Source: an uncultured Prosthecobacter sp. (GTDB lineage Bacteria > Verrucomicrobiota > Verrucomicrobiia > Verrucomicrobiales > Verrucomicrobiaceae). From it: 14,487 bases of DNA. Where the stretch lies: positions 1 to 14,487 of the forward strand of contig CANNUR010000055.1 of NCBI GenBank assembly GCA_947523045.1, read 5' to 3'. The notes below the pieces were generated by a model. The model saw nothing but the letters and a program-made list of their open reading frames with translations. It was not told the DNA's origin and did no database searches. The position numbers were made by a program, and so were the translations under genes. Shown here piece after piece: positions 1-6,430 of the stretch (the first letter of the stretch is position 1; each line of letters starts with the position of its first letter).

Positions 1-1
1 G

Positions 2-238
2 TTCGCGCTGGGTGCTGGCGCGCTCTGGGCCTGCTACATCGCGCTGGCAGGGCCCGTCGGCCGGCGCTGGGAGGGCATGAGCGGGCTCGTGGTCGGGTCC
101 TTGGTCGGCGCTGCCGCCCTCGCGGTACCCGGCGCACTGCTGGCCGATGCGGCCTTCGGCAACGTGAAGGTGCTGGGCATCATGGCCGCCGTGGCGCTGC
201 TGAGCACCGTCATCCCGTACGCGCTCGAGCTTCAGGCG
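2..238 (+). CDS. EamA/RhtA-type drug/metabolite exporter, internal fragment (both ends missing)
   Basis: An open frame enters from the left edge and reads as a hydrophobic protein typical of the second half of EamA-family (10-TMS drug/metabolite) transporters. The stretch ALWACYI, a helix around SLVGAAALAVPGALL and the motif STVIPYALEL match the RhtA branch, where 'STxxPYxLE' precedes the last helices. RhtA-type proteins export amino acids such as threonine and homoserine across the inner membrane; the substrate here cannot be told. The family likeness stops at about codon 236-238. After that the same frame stays open to 1480, but only as the antisense of the DUF1552 and DUF1592 genes, so those codons are not part of this protein. 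The final helices expected after 'ALELxAL' are absent. This is therefore a fragment cut by the window edge on the left and by a joint on the right. Confidence 0.75.
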
Positions 239-243
239 AGGCG
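227..243. other. Chimeric joint between two 3'-truncated convergent genes
   Basis: The plus-strand exporter frame loses its family likeness just after PYALELQA (codons ending about 238). The minus-strand DUF1552 frame loses its likeness just after AFKDRL and hits TGA at 232-234. Both genes run towards each other and both lack their C-terminal parts, so the boundary lies within a few bases of 235. The local sequence caggcgaggcg could be shared microhomology. No inverted repeats, transposase or target-site duplication are visible. An assembly chimera is the simplest explanation; a true inversion or deletion endpoint is the alternative. Confidence 0.7.
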
Positions 244-465
244 ATCCTTGAAGGCGGCCAGCGGCTGCAGGATCGGCTTGAGCTGGAAGGCGTCGCCCTC
301 GCCGGGGGCATCCGGCCAGAAGTTCGGCGGCACGATGCCGTTCGGGCTGAACAGGAAGACCAACCGCTGCGGTGCAGGACCTCCCTCGGCACGCAGCGAG
401 GGCAGGCCGCCGGTGAAGGGCAGCAGCAGGGGCGACAGGCTTTGCAGGAAGGTGCGGCGTTTCAT
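232..465 (-). CDS. DUF1552 domain protein, N-terminal 77 residues only (truncated)
   Basis: The protein starts with an exported-protein leader (MKRRTFLQ, then hydrophobic SLSPLLLPF) followed by PQRLVFLFSPNGIVPPNFWP and a segment ending in PLAAFKDRLA. This is the N-terminus of the DUF1552 family, usually over 400 residues, encoded next to DUF1592 proteins in Planctomycetes and Verrucomicrobia; its function is unknown. The twin-arginine-like RR at residues 3-4 suggests export, Sec or Tat. The ATG at 465 lies 4 nt after the stop of the DUF1592 gene, so the two are probably co-transcribed and translationally linked. The frame stops at 232-234, about 80% short of the family length, at the point where foreign sequence begins. 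The stop is therefore a product of the joint and not the natural end. Family identification is firm; the truncation is seen directly. Confidence 0.8.
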   Translation of the reverse strand: MKRRTFLQSLSPLLLPFTGGLPSLRAEGGPAPQRLVFLFSPNGIVPPNFWPDAPGEGDAFQLKPILQPLAAFKDRLA

Positions 466-469
466 GGGG

Positions 470-2761
470 TCAGGTTCCGGGGGTGTCGCCGAGGCCATGC
501 AGGGCGGCGGCGGTGGTGATTTCAACGATGAGTTCCTGGATGTTGTAACCGGTCTCGGCAAAACGCGCCAGCAGGCGATCGGGCAGACCCGGGCCGTAGG
601 CGGCGACCGGCTGCTTGACGAGCGCCTGGAAGAGCTGCTCGACAAAGGCGCGCTGGGCCGAGGGCGATTCGAGGGCGTGACGGGCGACATCGCGCGCGCC
701 GCTGAGCTTGACGCTGCGGCCGTCGGCGGTGGTGTATTCCGAGATGCTGTTCACCGGCTTGCCATTGTCGACACTGCGGTGGCGGCCCGTGGCGTCGAAC
801 TGCTCGAGGGCGAAGCCGAGCGGATTGATGACGGCATGGCAGGCCATGCAGTTCTCGCTCTTGGTCAGTTCGGTCACCTTCTCGCGCATGGTCAGGCTCG
901 GATCGAACTTGTCGTCCATGAACTCGATCGCCGTCACCGGCGGCTTCAGGGAGCGACCGAGGACGTTGCGCGAGAGGAAGACGCCGCGGTGGATGGGCGA
1001 CGACGACTTGTAGTAGGCGAAGGCGCTGAGCAGCAGTGGGTGGGTGAGCACGCCGGCCCGCTGCGCGGCATCGAGCGCCACCGGCCGGAACTCGGCCTCG
1101 CCGGCGGGCAGCTCGACCCCGTAGAACTTGGCAAGCCGCTCGTTGAGCAGAACCTTGTCCTCGGTCAGCAGGCGACGGTAATCGGATTCCTTGCCCCAGA
1201 CCACCTCGTCGATGAAGAGACCGAGCGAGGCGCGCAGGTCGGCGGCGACGGCTTCATCAAAGCCGGGATAGGCCTTGGGGTCCTTGGCCAGATCCTCGGC
1301 CTTGTCGAGGTGCAGCCAGTGGTGGAAGAACGCGTCGAGCTTGGCGCGCGTGCGGGTGTCGCCCAGCACTTTCCGGACGCGCTCGCGCACCTGCTCCTCG
1401 GTGCGCAGCTCGCCGCGCTCGGCGGGGCGCTGCAGGTCCTCGCTCGGCAGGGAGTCCCACAGGGCGAGGCCGATGCGTGAGGCCACCCGCCAGTCATTGT
1501 CGCCGGCCAGTTCCGGGTAGAGGAAGCGCGGCGACTTCAGCACGTGCAGCACCGTCCGACGCACGGCGGTCGGCAGGTCGGCCCCACCGGCAAAGCGGGC
1601 GTCGATCAAGGCCGCTGCCTCGGCATCGCTGAGCGGCTGACGGAAGGCACGACCGGCAAAGGTGCGCAGGAAGGCCTTCACCTTGGCCTCACGATCCGCG
1701 TCCTCGGGCTTGGTCTGGGCGTAGCGGTCGAGCCGGGCGATGAGGAAGTCGGCCGCCTCAATGGCGGTTTGGGTCACCGCCTCGTCCCAGCCTTTCGAGA
1801 CCGACACCCCGCGCTCGTAACCGGCGCTGGCGTCGTCGGGCGGGAAGGCCGCGGCACTGACGAAAAGCTCGCGTGAACCCTGGGGCGAGAGATAGCGGCT
1901 CGGGATCACCTCGCGCGGCCGGTGCGGCGGTTTCCATTCGAGGGCGATGCTGGCGCTCTTGTCCTTGTACTTGAAGAAGGACACCCGCAGCGGGTAGTGG
2001 CGACCGCCCAGCAGGAACAGGCTGCCGCGGTGCTCGGTCATCGAGCCGCTGCTCACCCAGCCGTCGATGAGCTTGACGTCGAGTTCCTGGTTGAGCCAGA
2101 CGCGGACGCCGTTCTCGGTCTTGACGAAGAACTCATAAACCCCGGTCTCTTCGGCGTGGATCGAGCCGTTCCACTCGATACGGAACTCGTTCGCGTCCAA
2201 TTCCTCGCCCATCGGGCTGGCGGCACCGAACTGGAAGTCGATGGTGGCGTCCTGGCGCTCGATCTTTTTCGTCGGCTTGCGCTTGGGATTGCCCTTGTCG
2301 TCCTTTTCCTCGGGCGCCTTCGGGTCGGGCGATTCATAGCGCGCGCGCAGGCCGCCGGACTGGGTGACCACGGTGCGACCGCGGAAGCTGGCAAACAGGT
2401 CGGCGACACTCTGCTGGTGCTGACGCACCGTCAGGCGCGAGAAGGCGATGGCCGAGGGGCGGACCTTCTCGCGGGCCGCCGGCGAGTAGAAGGCGTCATA
2501 GATGAACTGCGCCACCTTTTTCGCGTCCTCGCCGCGCACCAGGTCCGGGTCCTCCTCCGGCATGCTGCGGTCGATGTAGCGCGTCAGCCAGTCGACATTG
2601 CGGTCGCCATAGAGCGGCTCGTCGTACTTCTCCGCCACCCCCTCGCCGGCCGGGCCATGGCAGTTGGCGCAATGCTGGTCATAAAGGCCCTTGCCCGCCG
2701 GATCCGCGGCGGACAGGGCGAGGGCAGAGAGCAGAAAGCATGACGAAATTCGGAACAGCAT
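470..2761 (-). CDS. DUF1592/DUF1588/DUF1585 heme protein with PA14 domain (planctomycete cytochrome c type)
   Basis: This 763-residue exported protein has a Sec signal peptide (about residues 1-19) and an N-terminal class I cytochrome c motif, C31-A-N-C34-H35, in a short heme domain. Residues ~107-125 resemble DUF1587. Residues ~135-290 form a PA14-like beta domain (FRIEWNGSI, GVYEFFVKTENGVRVWL), interrupted by a charged Lys/Glu/Asp linker at ~148-168. After this come DUF1595 (~355-390), DUF1592 (~398-545, with SPRFLYPE and ALWDSLPSEDL), DUF1588 (~558-662, with a second heme motif C638-M-A-C641-H642) and DUF1585 (~688-752, ending ETGYNIQELIVEI). The set of domains is diagnostic. The role is unknown; two CxxCH sites imply covalent heme and electron transfer outside the cytoplasm. 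PA14 domains often bind carbohydrate, so a role in polysaccharide use is only a guess. It is followed at 4 nt by the DUF1552 gene. No clear Shine-Dalgarno sequence precedes the ATG. Confidence 0.93.
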   Translation of the reverse strand: MLFRISSCFLLSALALSAADPAGKGLYDQHCANCHGPAGEGVAEKYDEPLYGDRNVDWLTRYIDRSMPEEDPDLVRGEDAKKVAQFIYDAFYSPAAREKVRPSAIAFSRLTVRQHQQSVADLFASFRGRTVVTQSGGLRARYESPDPKAPEEKDDKGNPKRKPTKKIERQDATIDFQFGAASPMGEELDANEFRIEWNGSIHAEETGVYEFFVKTENGVRVWLNQELDVKLIDGWVSSGSMTEHRGSLFLLGGRHYPLRVSFFKYKDKSASIALEWKPPHRPREVIPSRYLSPQGSRELFVSAAAFPPDDASAGYERGVSVSKGWDEAVTQTAIEAADFLIARLDRYAQTKPEDADREAKVKAFLRTFAGRAFRQPLSDAEAAALIDARFAGGADLPTAVRRTVLHVLKSPRFLYPELAGDNDWRVASRIGLALWDSLPSEDLQRPAERGELRTEEQVRERVRKVLGDTRTRAKLDAFFHHWLHLDKAEDLAKDPKAYPGFDEAVAADLRASLGLFIDEVVWGKESDYRRLLTEDKVLLNERLAKFYGVELPAGEAEFRPVALDAAQRAGVLTHPLLLSAFAYYKSSSPIHRGVFLSRNVLGRSLKPPVTAIEFMDDKFDPSLTMREKVTELTKSENCMACHAVINPLGFALEQFDATGRHRSVDNGKPVNSISEYTTADGRSVKLSGARDVARHALESPSAQRAFVEQLFQALVKQPVAAYGPGLPDRLLARFAETGYNIQELIVEITTAAALHGLGDTPGT

Positions 2762-2842
2762 GAGGGTTTACGCCAAATCTTTACGCCCGGCACGGCCCGG
2801 CTGTTGCAGGGATTGGGCTGCCTCCGGGGTCGGGGGACACGG

Positions 2843-2876
2843 GTTTCACGCCAAGGCGCAAGCAGGCAGGCCAAAG
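2843..2876. repeat. Possible degenerate dispersed intergenic repeat (TTTCACGCCAAGGCGCAAG type)
   Basis: Within the 229-bp gene-free stretch 2762-2990 a segment reads tttcacgccaaggcgcaag and continues into aggcaggccaaag. It resembles the 'ttcacgcaaaggcgcaaag' family of short dispersed repeats that I recall from intergenic DNA of various bacteria. Only one degenerate copy is present, so the call rests on that resemblance. Nothing else is recognisable in 2762-2990, which should also hold the promoter of the DUF1592 gene. Confidence 0.2.
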
Positions 2877-2990
2877 TATGCTTGAGCTTCAGTCCGTCGA
2901 CCACTCGCCACACCGGCACGGACCGCAGCCTAGGATTCCAGTTTTCAGACCACTTCCATGCCTCGAACGGCCACACCGTTCCATCCTGCC

Positions 2991-3299
2991 TCATGTTCCG
3001 GCAGAGGGACTCTCGGGATGATCCGCCAAGACATTCAAGGCTTGGGTAAAACGAACAACCCGAAACAAAATAAAAAGGATGAGGCAGGACGATCCAACGA
3101 GAGTGCCCCAGTCCAAGGCAGTCGAATGAACCGTGTAACGAAAGGGCGCTGTGCTGACCCATAACAAAAAAGCCAACGCGAGATGCGAGAGCGCGGCGCG
3201 ATGAAGACGACGGATCAGATCAGCGGTGGAGGCATTCTTCATGCCTGAGAATGCAGCGCTCCGGGCAATCTTCCTGGCTGTTTCAAGAGTCATCGACAT
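2991..3299 (-). CDS. Small hypothetical membrane protein with two transmembrane helices
   Basis: A 102-residue product has a basic, amphipathic N-terminal part (~1-35, rich in Arg and Lys). Two hydrophobic segments follow (~36-53, ALSHLALAFLLWVST; and ~66-82, GTLVGSSCLILFILF), with a short polar tail. I do not recognise a family. Support for a real gene: an AGAGG Shine-Dalgarno sequence sits 8 nt before the ATG at 3299, the hydropathy pattern is clean, and no better frame exists here. Against it: it is short, no homologue is recognised, and its codon third positions appear less GC-rich than in the big flanking genes. A second in-frame ATG at 3293 would shorten it by two residues. It lies downstream of the macro-domain gene on the same strand, separated by 126 nt with a possible hairpin, so co-transcription is uncertain. 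A membrane-anchored accessory role is possible but unproven. Confidence 0.55.
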   Translation of the reverse strand: MSMTLETARKIARSAAFSGMKNASTADLIRRLHRAALSHLALAFLLWVSTAPFRYTVHSTALDWGTLVGSSCLILFILFRVVRFTQALNVLADHPESPSAGT

Positions 3300-3307
3300 G
3301 AAAAAAG

Positions 3308-3312
3308 CCTCT
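3308..3312 (-). promoter_or_regulatory. Shine-Dalgarno site for the small membrane protein
   Basis: The minus strand reads AGAGG here, 8 nt before the ATG at 3299. It is one of the few clear ribosome-binding sites in the window; most other genes here lack an obvious one. It is the main argument that the small frame is translated. Confidence 0.5.
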
Positions 3313-3377
3313 TCGATATTGGAATTTCCGTCAAGAAGAAGGCAAGCCAGCAGGAGGTTGGAGCACTCGCCATCGAC

Positions 3378-3411
3378 GGTTCATTTCACTGCGCCCCAGT
3401 ACTTGTGAACC
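3378..3411 (-). terminator. Stem-loop after the macro-domain gene, possible terminator
   Basis: The outer arms ggttca (3378-3383) and tgaacc (3406-3411) and the inner arms actg (3388-3391) and cagt (3397-3400) can pair around a 5-nt loop, with a small internal loop between the two stems. The structure begins 14 nt after the stop codon of the macro-domain gene. No run of U follows on the minus strand, so it is not a classical intrinsic terminator. It could protect an mRNA end or be chance. Confidence 0.25.
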
Positions 3412-3425
3412 CTGCCCCCCTGCAC

Positions 3426-3896
3426 CTACTCGGCCTTGGAATAGCAAACAATCAGCGCCCGCCCGCTGTAGCCCGAACACTCGATTTCCTCGTGAATCCA
3501 GGCTTCCACCTGCGCAGCGCTGCCGCCGCCGGTGCCGGCCCCGATGAGGGGAAAGGCCACCGATTCGAACCCGTGTTCCTGGACTTTGGCGATGGCCGAT
3601 CTGACCGACCTGCGGATGGAGGTCTCCGACGACCGCCACAGGTGGCCGATACCGGCCACGTGGATGATGGCCTTGTGGGGCAGTCGGCCCGCGCCGGTAA
3701 CCACCGCGCCGCCCAGCGGCAGCACGCCAAACTTCCGCAATTCCTGAAACGGGGCGATGCCAGCCCGCTTCTTGATCGCCCCGGAAATGCCCTGCGGCAG
3801 CAGCAGCCACCAAGGGATCAGGTTTCGATTCCAGGCATTGACGATCACCTCAACGTCCTGATCCAGCAAATCACCCTGCACGTGGTAGATGGGCAT
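3426..3896 (-). CDS. Macro domain protein (ADP-ribose binding/hydrolysis)
   Basis: The 156-residue protein is essentially a single macro domain. It begins IYHVQGDLLDQDVEVIVNAWN (residues 3-23), where GDL and the Asn pair (N20, N23) match the adenine- and ribose-binding start of macro domains. GISGAIKKRAG (36-46) is the phosphate-binding and catalytic loop, LPHKAIIHVAG (72-82) the core strand, and AFPLIGAGTGGG (114-125) the second diphosphate-binding loop. Macro domains bind ADP-ribose, and many hydrolyse it from protein, nucleic acid or O-acetyl-ADP-ribose. The insertion IPWWLLLPQ (27-35), in place of the usual short 'xxxL' segment, marks a particular subfamily. The open frame extends upstream to 4013, but the domain begins exactly at the ATG at 3896, so that start is chosen. 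The unrecognised 201-residue gene ends 40 nt upstream on the same strand. The substrate is unknown; the domain call is firm. Confidence 0.88.
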   Translation of the reverse strand: MPIYHVQGDLLDQDVEVIVNAWNRNLIPWWLLLPQGISGAIKKRAGIAPFQELRKFGVLPLGGAVVTGAGRLPHKAIIHVAGIGHLWRSSETSIRRSVRSAIAKVQEHGFESVAFPLIGAGTGGGSAAQVEAWIHEEIECSGYSGRALIVCYSKAE

Positions 3897-3936
3897 GTTT
3901 GACGAGTCTTGGAAGGGTGGTTTGTCGATGCTCTGA

Positions 3937-4542
3937 CTACTGAATTTCACAGTAGGGCGGTCGATCCTGAACAATCTCACGGGTAAACTTGCCCTGCTCG
4001 ATCCATCGAACAAAGCGGCGACACGATTCCTGCGCCAGCAGATTCATCGCGTCAGACACCTCATCGTCAAACCACCACTCCAGGCATTCAATGCCGTTGG
4101 ACGCAGACAGGCAAGCGACCGCATGATCACCTCGAGCGTGCTTGTCGGCATAAGCCACCGCGGCCGAGGGATTGCCCCTGAGGATCTGCCTCTTGGAGGA
4201 CCAAAGGCCGCCATACTCCGTGCAAGAGAAGAGATTTGACCAGTCCACGCGTTCACGCGCGACCTTGATCGTGATGGCACCACGCTTCCAAGATCCCGAG
4301 TTCCAAAAGGCCTCCCATCCCTTCACCAACTCGACGGATCGGTCCAGAACCCAGTGGGAACGCACCCGCCTGTGAGGTGGCATCGGCACCTCAATCCCCT
4401 CGCCGCGCTTCGAATATACACACACTTCAACTGCCGCAACAATGAGGGGCTCGATCACCAAAAAGTGCGGCGGGAGCCGAGCGTGAACGGTTTCACCCAT
4501 CGGGACTTCAAAATAGGTGCGCAGGAAAAACGGTCGCGACAT
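3937..4542 (-). CDS. Hypothetical protein, 201 residues, next to the macro domain gene
   Basis: I do not recognise this protein. It has no signal peptide and no long membrane helix, and is probably cytoplasmic, though ~27-43 (FLVIEPLIVAAVEVCVY) is hydrophobic enough for a buried strand. Notable parts are a basic PPHRRVRSHW segment (55-64), a Trp-rich middle (WEAFWNSGSW, 76-85), a Cys at 107 in FSCTEYGGLW, and an acidic Trp-rich block ECLEWWFDDE (152-161). An amphipathic helix (~163-184) and a C-terminal PPYCEIQ follow. The frame extends upstream to 4767, but that overlaps the dioxygenase gene and reads as its shadow. ATG 4542 is the first Met downstream of the PhyH stop; ATG 4500 is an alternative, and neither has a clear Shine-Dalgarno sequence. 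Its GC content looks lower than the flanks. It lies 40 nt before the macro-domain gene, so joint transcription is likely and a role in ADP-ribose biology is possible but not shown. Confidence 0.65.
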   Translation of the reverse strand: MSRPFFLRTYFEVPMGETVHARLPPHFLVIEPLIVAAVEVCVYSKRGEGIEVPMPPHRRVRSHWVLDRSVELVKGWEAFWNSGSWKRGAITIKVARERVDWSNLFSCTEYGGLWSSKRQILRGNPSAAVAYADKHARGDHAVACLSASNGIECLEWWFDDEVSDAMNLLAQESCRRFVRWIEQGKFTREIVQDRPPYCEIQ

Positions 4543-4603
4543 TCGATTCTGGTGCCGATTAGAAGACTGCCCGGAGACGGTTCCGGTTTCAAAGATGAGA
4601 TGG

Positions 4604-5329
4604 TCACGCGGTTTTAGGCAAGTATCGTTTACCGGCGACTGCATCACGCGGCCTTGCCGGCCCTTGGACCTCGAACCACTCCAGGTTCGGATCCAGATCC
4701 GCCAAACGGGCATACTCGAAATGCAGCACCCGCCGGCGCGCGGGGGATTCACTGCGACGCGAGGCATGCAAAATCAACGGCGACATCAGCAGCACGTCGC
4801 CCGCCTGGCACTCACACGTCACGTCTGACTGGTCCAAGCAGGCAGCCAGCTGCTCCGAAGAGATCCTGCCGTGTCGGTGGCTGCCCGGGATCACGCGCAG
4901 CGCCCCGTTGGAGGCCGGCGTGTCGTCGAGATGCAGTCGCAGGGTGACCATGTGCTCCAGCACGGCCACGGGCGGTTGCACATGCACCCAGCCATCCTTG
5001 AACGACCACGGCCCGTAACCCGCAACGGCGCGCTCCTGAGCCACCGCAATCGTCAGGTCCTGATGCCAGGACACCGGCCAGTTCTCGGCGGCCGTTTTAT
5101 CAAAGAGAATACTGCGCACCGGGCTCAGGCCCGACGGCAGCAACGACCGCAGCGTGTCCGAGACGGAGAGCGCCTGCAACAGTTCCGAGTGGGCGCGCAC
5201 ATGCCGAACACAGGCACTGCCGGCAAGACGGGCGATCCGGTCGACCTCCGCGCGCAAGGCAAGGAGTTGATTCTCGCCGAGAACGCCTCGCCGAATCTCA
5301 AAACCCTCGGATGCCAGAGTCGGACTCAT
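4604..5329 (-). CDS. Phytanoyl-CoA dioxygenase (PhyH) family Fe(II)/2-oxoglutarate oxygenase
   Basis: The product is 241 residues from ATG 5329. Its motifs define a PhyH-type double-stranded beta-helix oxygenase: WHQDL supplies the first Fe(II) ligands (HxD: H89, D91), LHLDDTPASNGALRVIPGSH (133-152) is the characteristic core, and LILHASRR supplies the distal His (H188), followed by an Arg-rich segment ending RRRVLHFEYA that would hold 2-oxoglutarate. Such enzymes hydroxylate small molecules, from phytanoyl-CoA to ectoine and secondary metabolites; the substrate here is unknown. The gene follows ldhA closely. A TTG at 5344, five codons upstream and in frame, has a GAGGG Shine-Dalgarno sequence 7 nt before it and is a real alternative start giving 246 residues. 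The ATG has no well-placed site of its own. The family is clear and the ligands are intact; the substrate is open. Confidence 0.88.
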   Translation of the reverse strand: MSPTLASEGFEIRRGVLGENQLLALRAEVDRIARLAGSACVRHVRAHSELLQALSVSDTLRSLLPSGLSPVRSILFDKTAAENWPVSWHQDLTIAVAQERAVAGYGPWSFKDGWVHVQPPVAVLEHMVTLRLHLDDTPASNGALRVIPGSHRHGRISSEQLAACLDQSDVTCECQAGDVLLMSPLILHASRRSESPARRRVLHFEYARLADLDPNLEWFEVQGPARPRDAVAGKRYLPKTA

Positions 5330-5361
5330 GGAGTGACGAACCAAATCAGCGCCCTCGAACC

Positions 5362-6357
5362 CTACAACACCGTGCCTTCCACCCAGTCGGCGCCGAGGCT
5401 GAGGCGACCGAGGTTGGCGAGGGTGGTGGCGGCGATCTGGCCGAGGGCTTCGCGGGTGAGGAAGGCCTGGTGCGAGGTGATGAGGACGTTGGGGAAGGTC
5501 AGCAGCAGCGACAGCTCATCATCCTGCAGCGGCTCGGAGGAATGGTCCTCGAAGAAGATGCCTTCCTCCTCCTCATAGACGTCGAGGGCGACACCGCCCA
5601 ACTGACCGGCCTTGAGGGCGACGATGAGCGCCGTGGTCTCAACCAGTTTGCCACGGCTGGTGTTGACCAGGTAGGCGCCCGGTTTCATGAGCGCGATCGT
5701 GGTCTCGTTGATCAGGTAGCGCGTCTGCGGCGTCAGCGGCAGGTGCAGGCTGACGACATCGCTCTCGGCGAGCAGTCGCTCCAGCGGCAAATACTCCAGG
5801 CCAGCGCCCGCGGCCCAGGCGGGGTCGGGGTGGGGATCATGGCCAAGCAGGCGCACGCCAAAGCCGCGGAACAGCTCGGCGGTGACCCGGCCGATTTTGC
5901 CGGTGCCGACGATGCCGACGGTCTTGCCGTGCAGGTCGAAGCCGACCAGGCCGCTGAGCGAGAAGTTCAACTCGCGCACGCGGTTGTAGGCGCGGTGGAT
6001 GCGGCGGTTGAGGGTGAGCAACAACGCCAGCGTGTGCTCGGCCACCGCATGCGGCGAGTAGGCGGGCACACGCACGACCGCGATGCCATGGGCACGGGCG
6101 GCAGTCAGATCAACGTTGTTGAAGCCGGCGCAGCGCAGCGCCACCAGCTTGACACCCAACGCCGCCAGCTGCTCCAGGCAGGCGGCATCGACCTGGTCAT
6201 TGACGAAGACACAGACGGCCTCAGCACCGGCCGCCGTCGCCGCGGTTTCCGCCGTCAGGCGAAACTCATGAAACTGCCAGACCAAGCCCTCGCCCGCCAC
6301 CGCGAGAAAGGCCTGCCGGTCGTAAGGTTTGGTGTCGTAGAAAGCGACCGTGAGCAT
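5362..6357 (-). CDS. ldhA: D-lactate dehydrogenase, fermentative LdhA type
   Basis: The 331-residue protein closely follows E. coli LdhA along its whole length. It belongs to the D-isomer-specific 2-hydroxyacid dehydrogenases and reduces pyruvate to D-lactate with NADH in the cytoplasm. Seen directly: RCAGFNNVD (75-83) in the substrate domain; [12 protein letters not shown] and [12 protein letters not shown] (97-126), which are LdhA hallmarks; the Rossmann motif GTGKIG (151-156) with acidic D174 for NAD(H) binding; VNTSRG with catalytic R235; [13 protein letters not shown] with E264; and SHQAFLT with catalytic H296. The NAD preference is inferred from the acidic residue. The PhyH-family gene starts shortly downstream, so the two may share a transcript, though no metabolic link is evident. 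The ATG at 6357 fits the family N-terminus; no strong Shine-Dalgarno sequence precedes it. Regulation is not readable from the sequence. Confidence 0.95.
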   Translation of the reverse strand: MLTVAFYDTKPYDRQAFLAVAGEGLVWQFHEFRLTAETAATAAGAEAVCVFVNDQVDAACLEQLAALGVKLVALRCAGFNNVDLTAARAHGIAVVRVPAYSPHAVAEHTLALLLTLNRRIHRAYNRVRELNFSLSGLVGFDLHGKTVGIVGTGKIGRVTAELFRGFGVRLLGHDPHPDPAWAAGAGLEYLPLERLLAESDVVSLHLPLTPQTRYLINETTIALMKPGAYLVNTSRGKLVETTALIVALKAGQLGGVALDVYEEEEGIFFEDHSSEPLQDDELSLLLTFPNVLITSHQAFLTREALGQIAATTLANLGRLSLGADWVEGTVL

Positions 6358-6379
6358 GCCGAACAGTAAAGCAGGTTTC

Positions 6380-6398
6380 GGGCCCTTGGGAAGGACCC
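6380..6398 (-). terminator. Short GC-rich hairpin between the permease gene and ldhA
   Basis: gggccctt (6380-6387) and aaggaccc (6391-6398) pair over 8 positions, with one G-U wobble in the transcript, around a 3-nt loop. It lies 42 nt after the permease stop and 22 nt before the ldhA ATG. No U-run follows, so it is a weak terminator candidate, or alternatively a leader structure of ldhA. Confidence 0.3.
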
Positions 6399-6430
6399 AA
6401 CTTGAACCCTTTAACTTGAAACCTGAAACT
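6399..6430. repeat. Tandem 14-bp repeat, about 2.2 copies (AACTTGAA core)
   Basis: Two imperfect units with a 14-bp period are seen: aacttgaaccct at 6399-6410 and aacttgaaacct at 6413-6424 (one mismatch in 12). A third partial unit, gaaact, follows. Read on the minus strand the motif is of the AGGTTTCAAGTT type. It fills the space between the permease stop and the hairpin at 6380-6398. Its function is unknown; it resembles simple intergenic repeats found scattered in some bacterial genomes, but only this copy is visible here. Confidence 0.45.

Noticed and set aside
77..1480. Plus-strand 467-codon open frame starting in the exporter fragment
   Set aside because: Only the first ~54 codons read as a transporter. 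The rest is the antisense of the DUF1552 and DUF1592 genes and has the composition of a reverse-strand shadow, so it is not a fusion protein.
2584..3162. Minus-strand 192-codon frame overlapping the start of the DUF1592 gene
   Set aside because: Its second half is an out-of-frame reading of the DUF1592 signal and heme region, and the first half has no protein-like pattern.
3897..4013. N-terminal extension of the macro-domain protein to 4013
   Set aside because: The added 39 residues overlap the upstream gene and have no domain character; the macro domain starts exactly at the ATG at 3896.
3937..4542. DarT-type ADP-ribosyltransferase toxin beside the macro-domain gene
   Set aside because: The protein shows none of the DarT (DUF4433) motifs I can recall, so a DarTG call is not supported; only a looser module hypothesis is kept.
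4543..4767. N-terminal extension of the 201-residue hypothetical protein to 4767
   Set aside because: It would overlap the PhyH-family gene by about 160 bp, and the extension reads as a frame-shifted copy of the end of that gene. The first Met after the PhyH stop is preferred.
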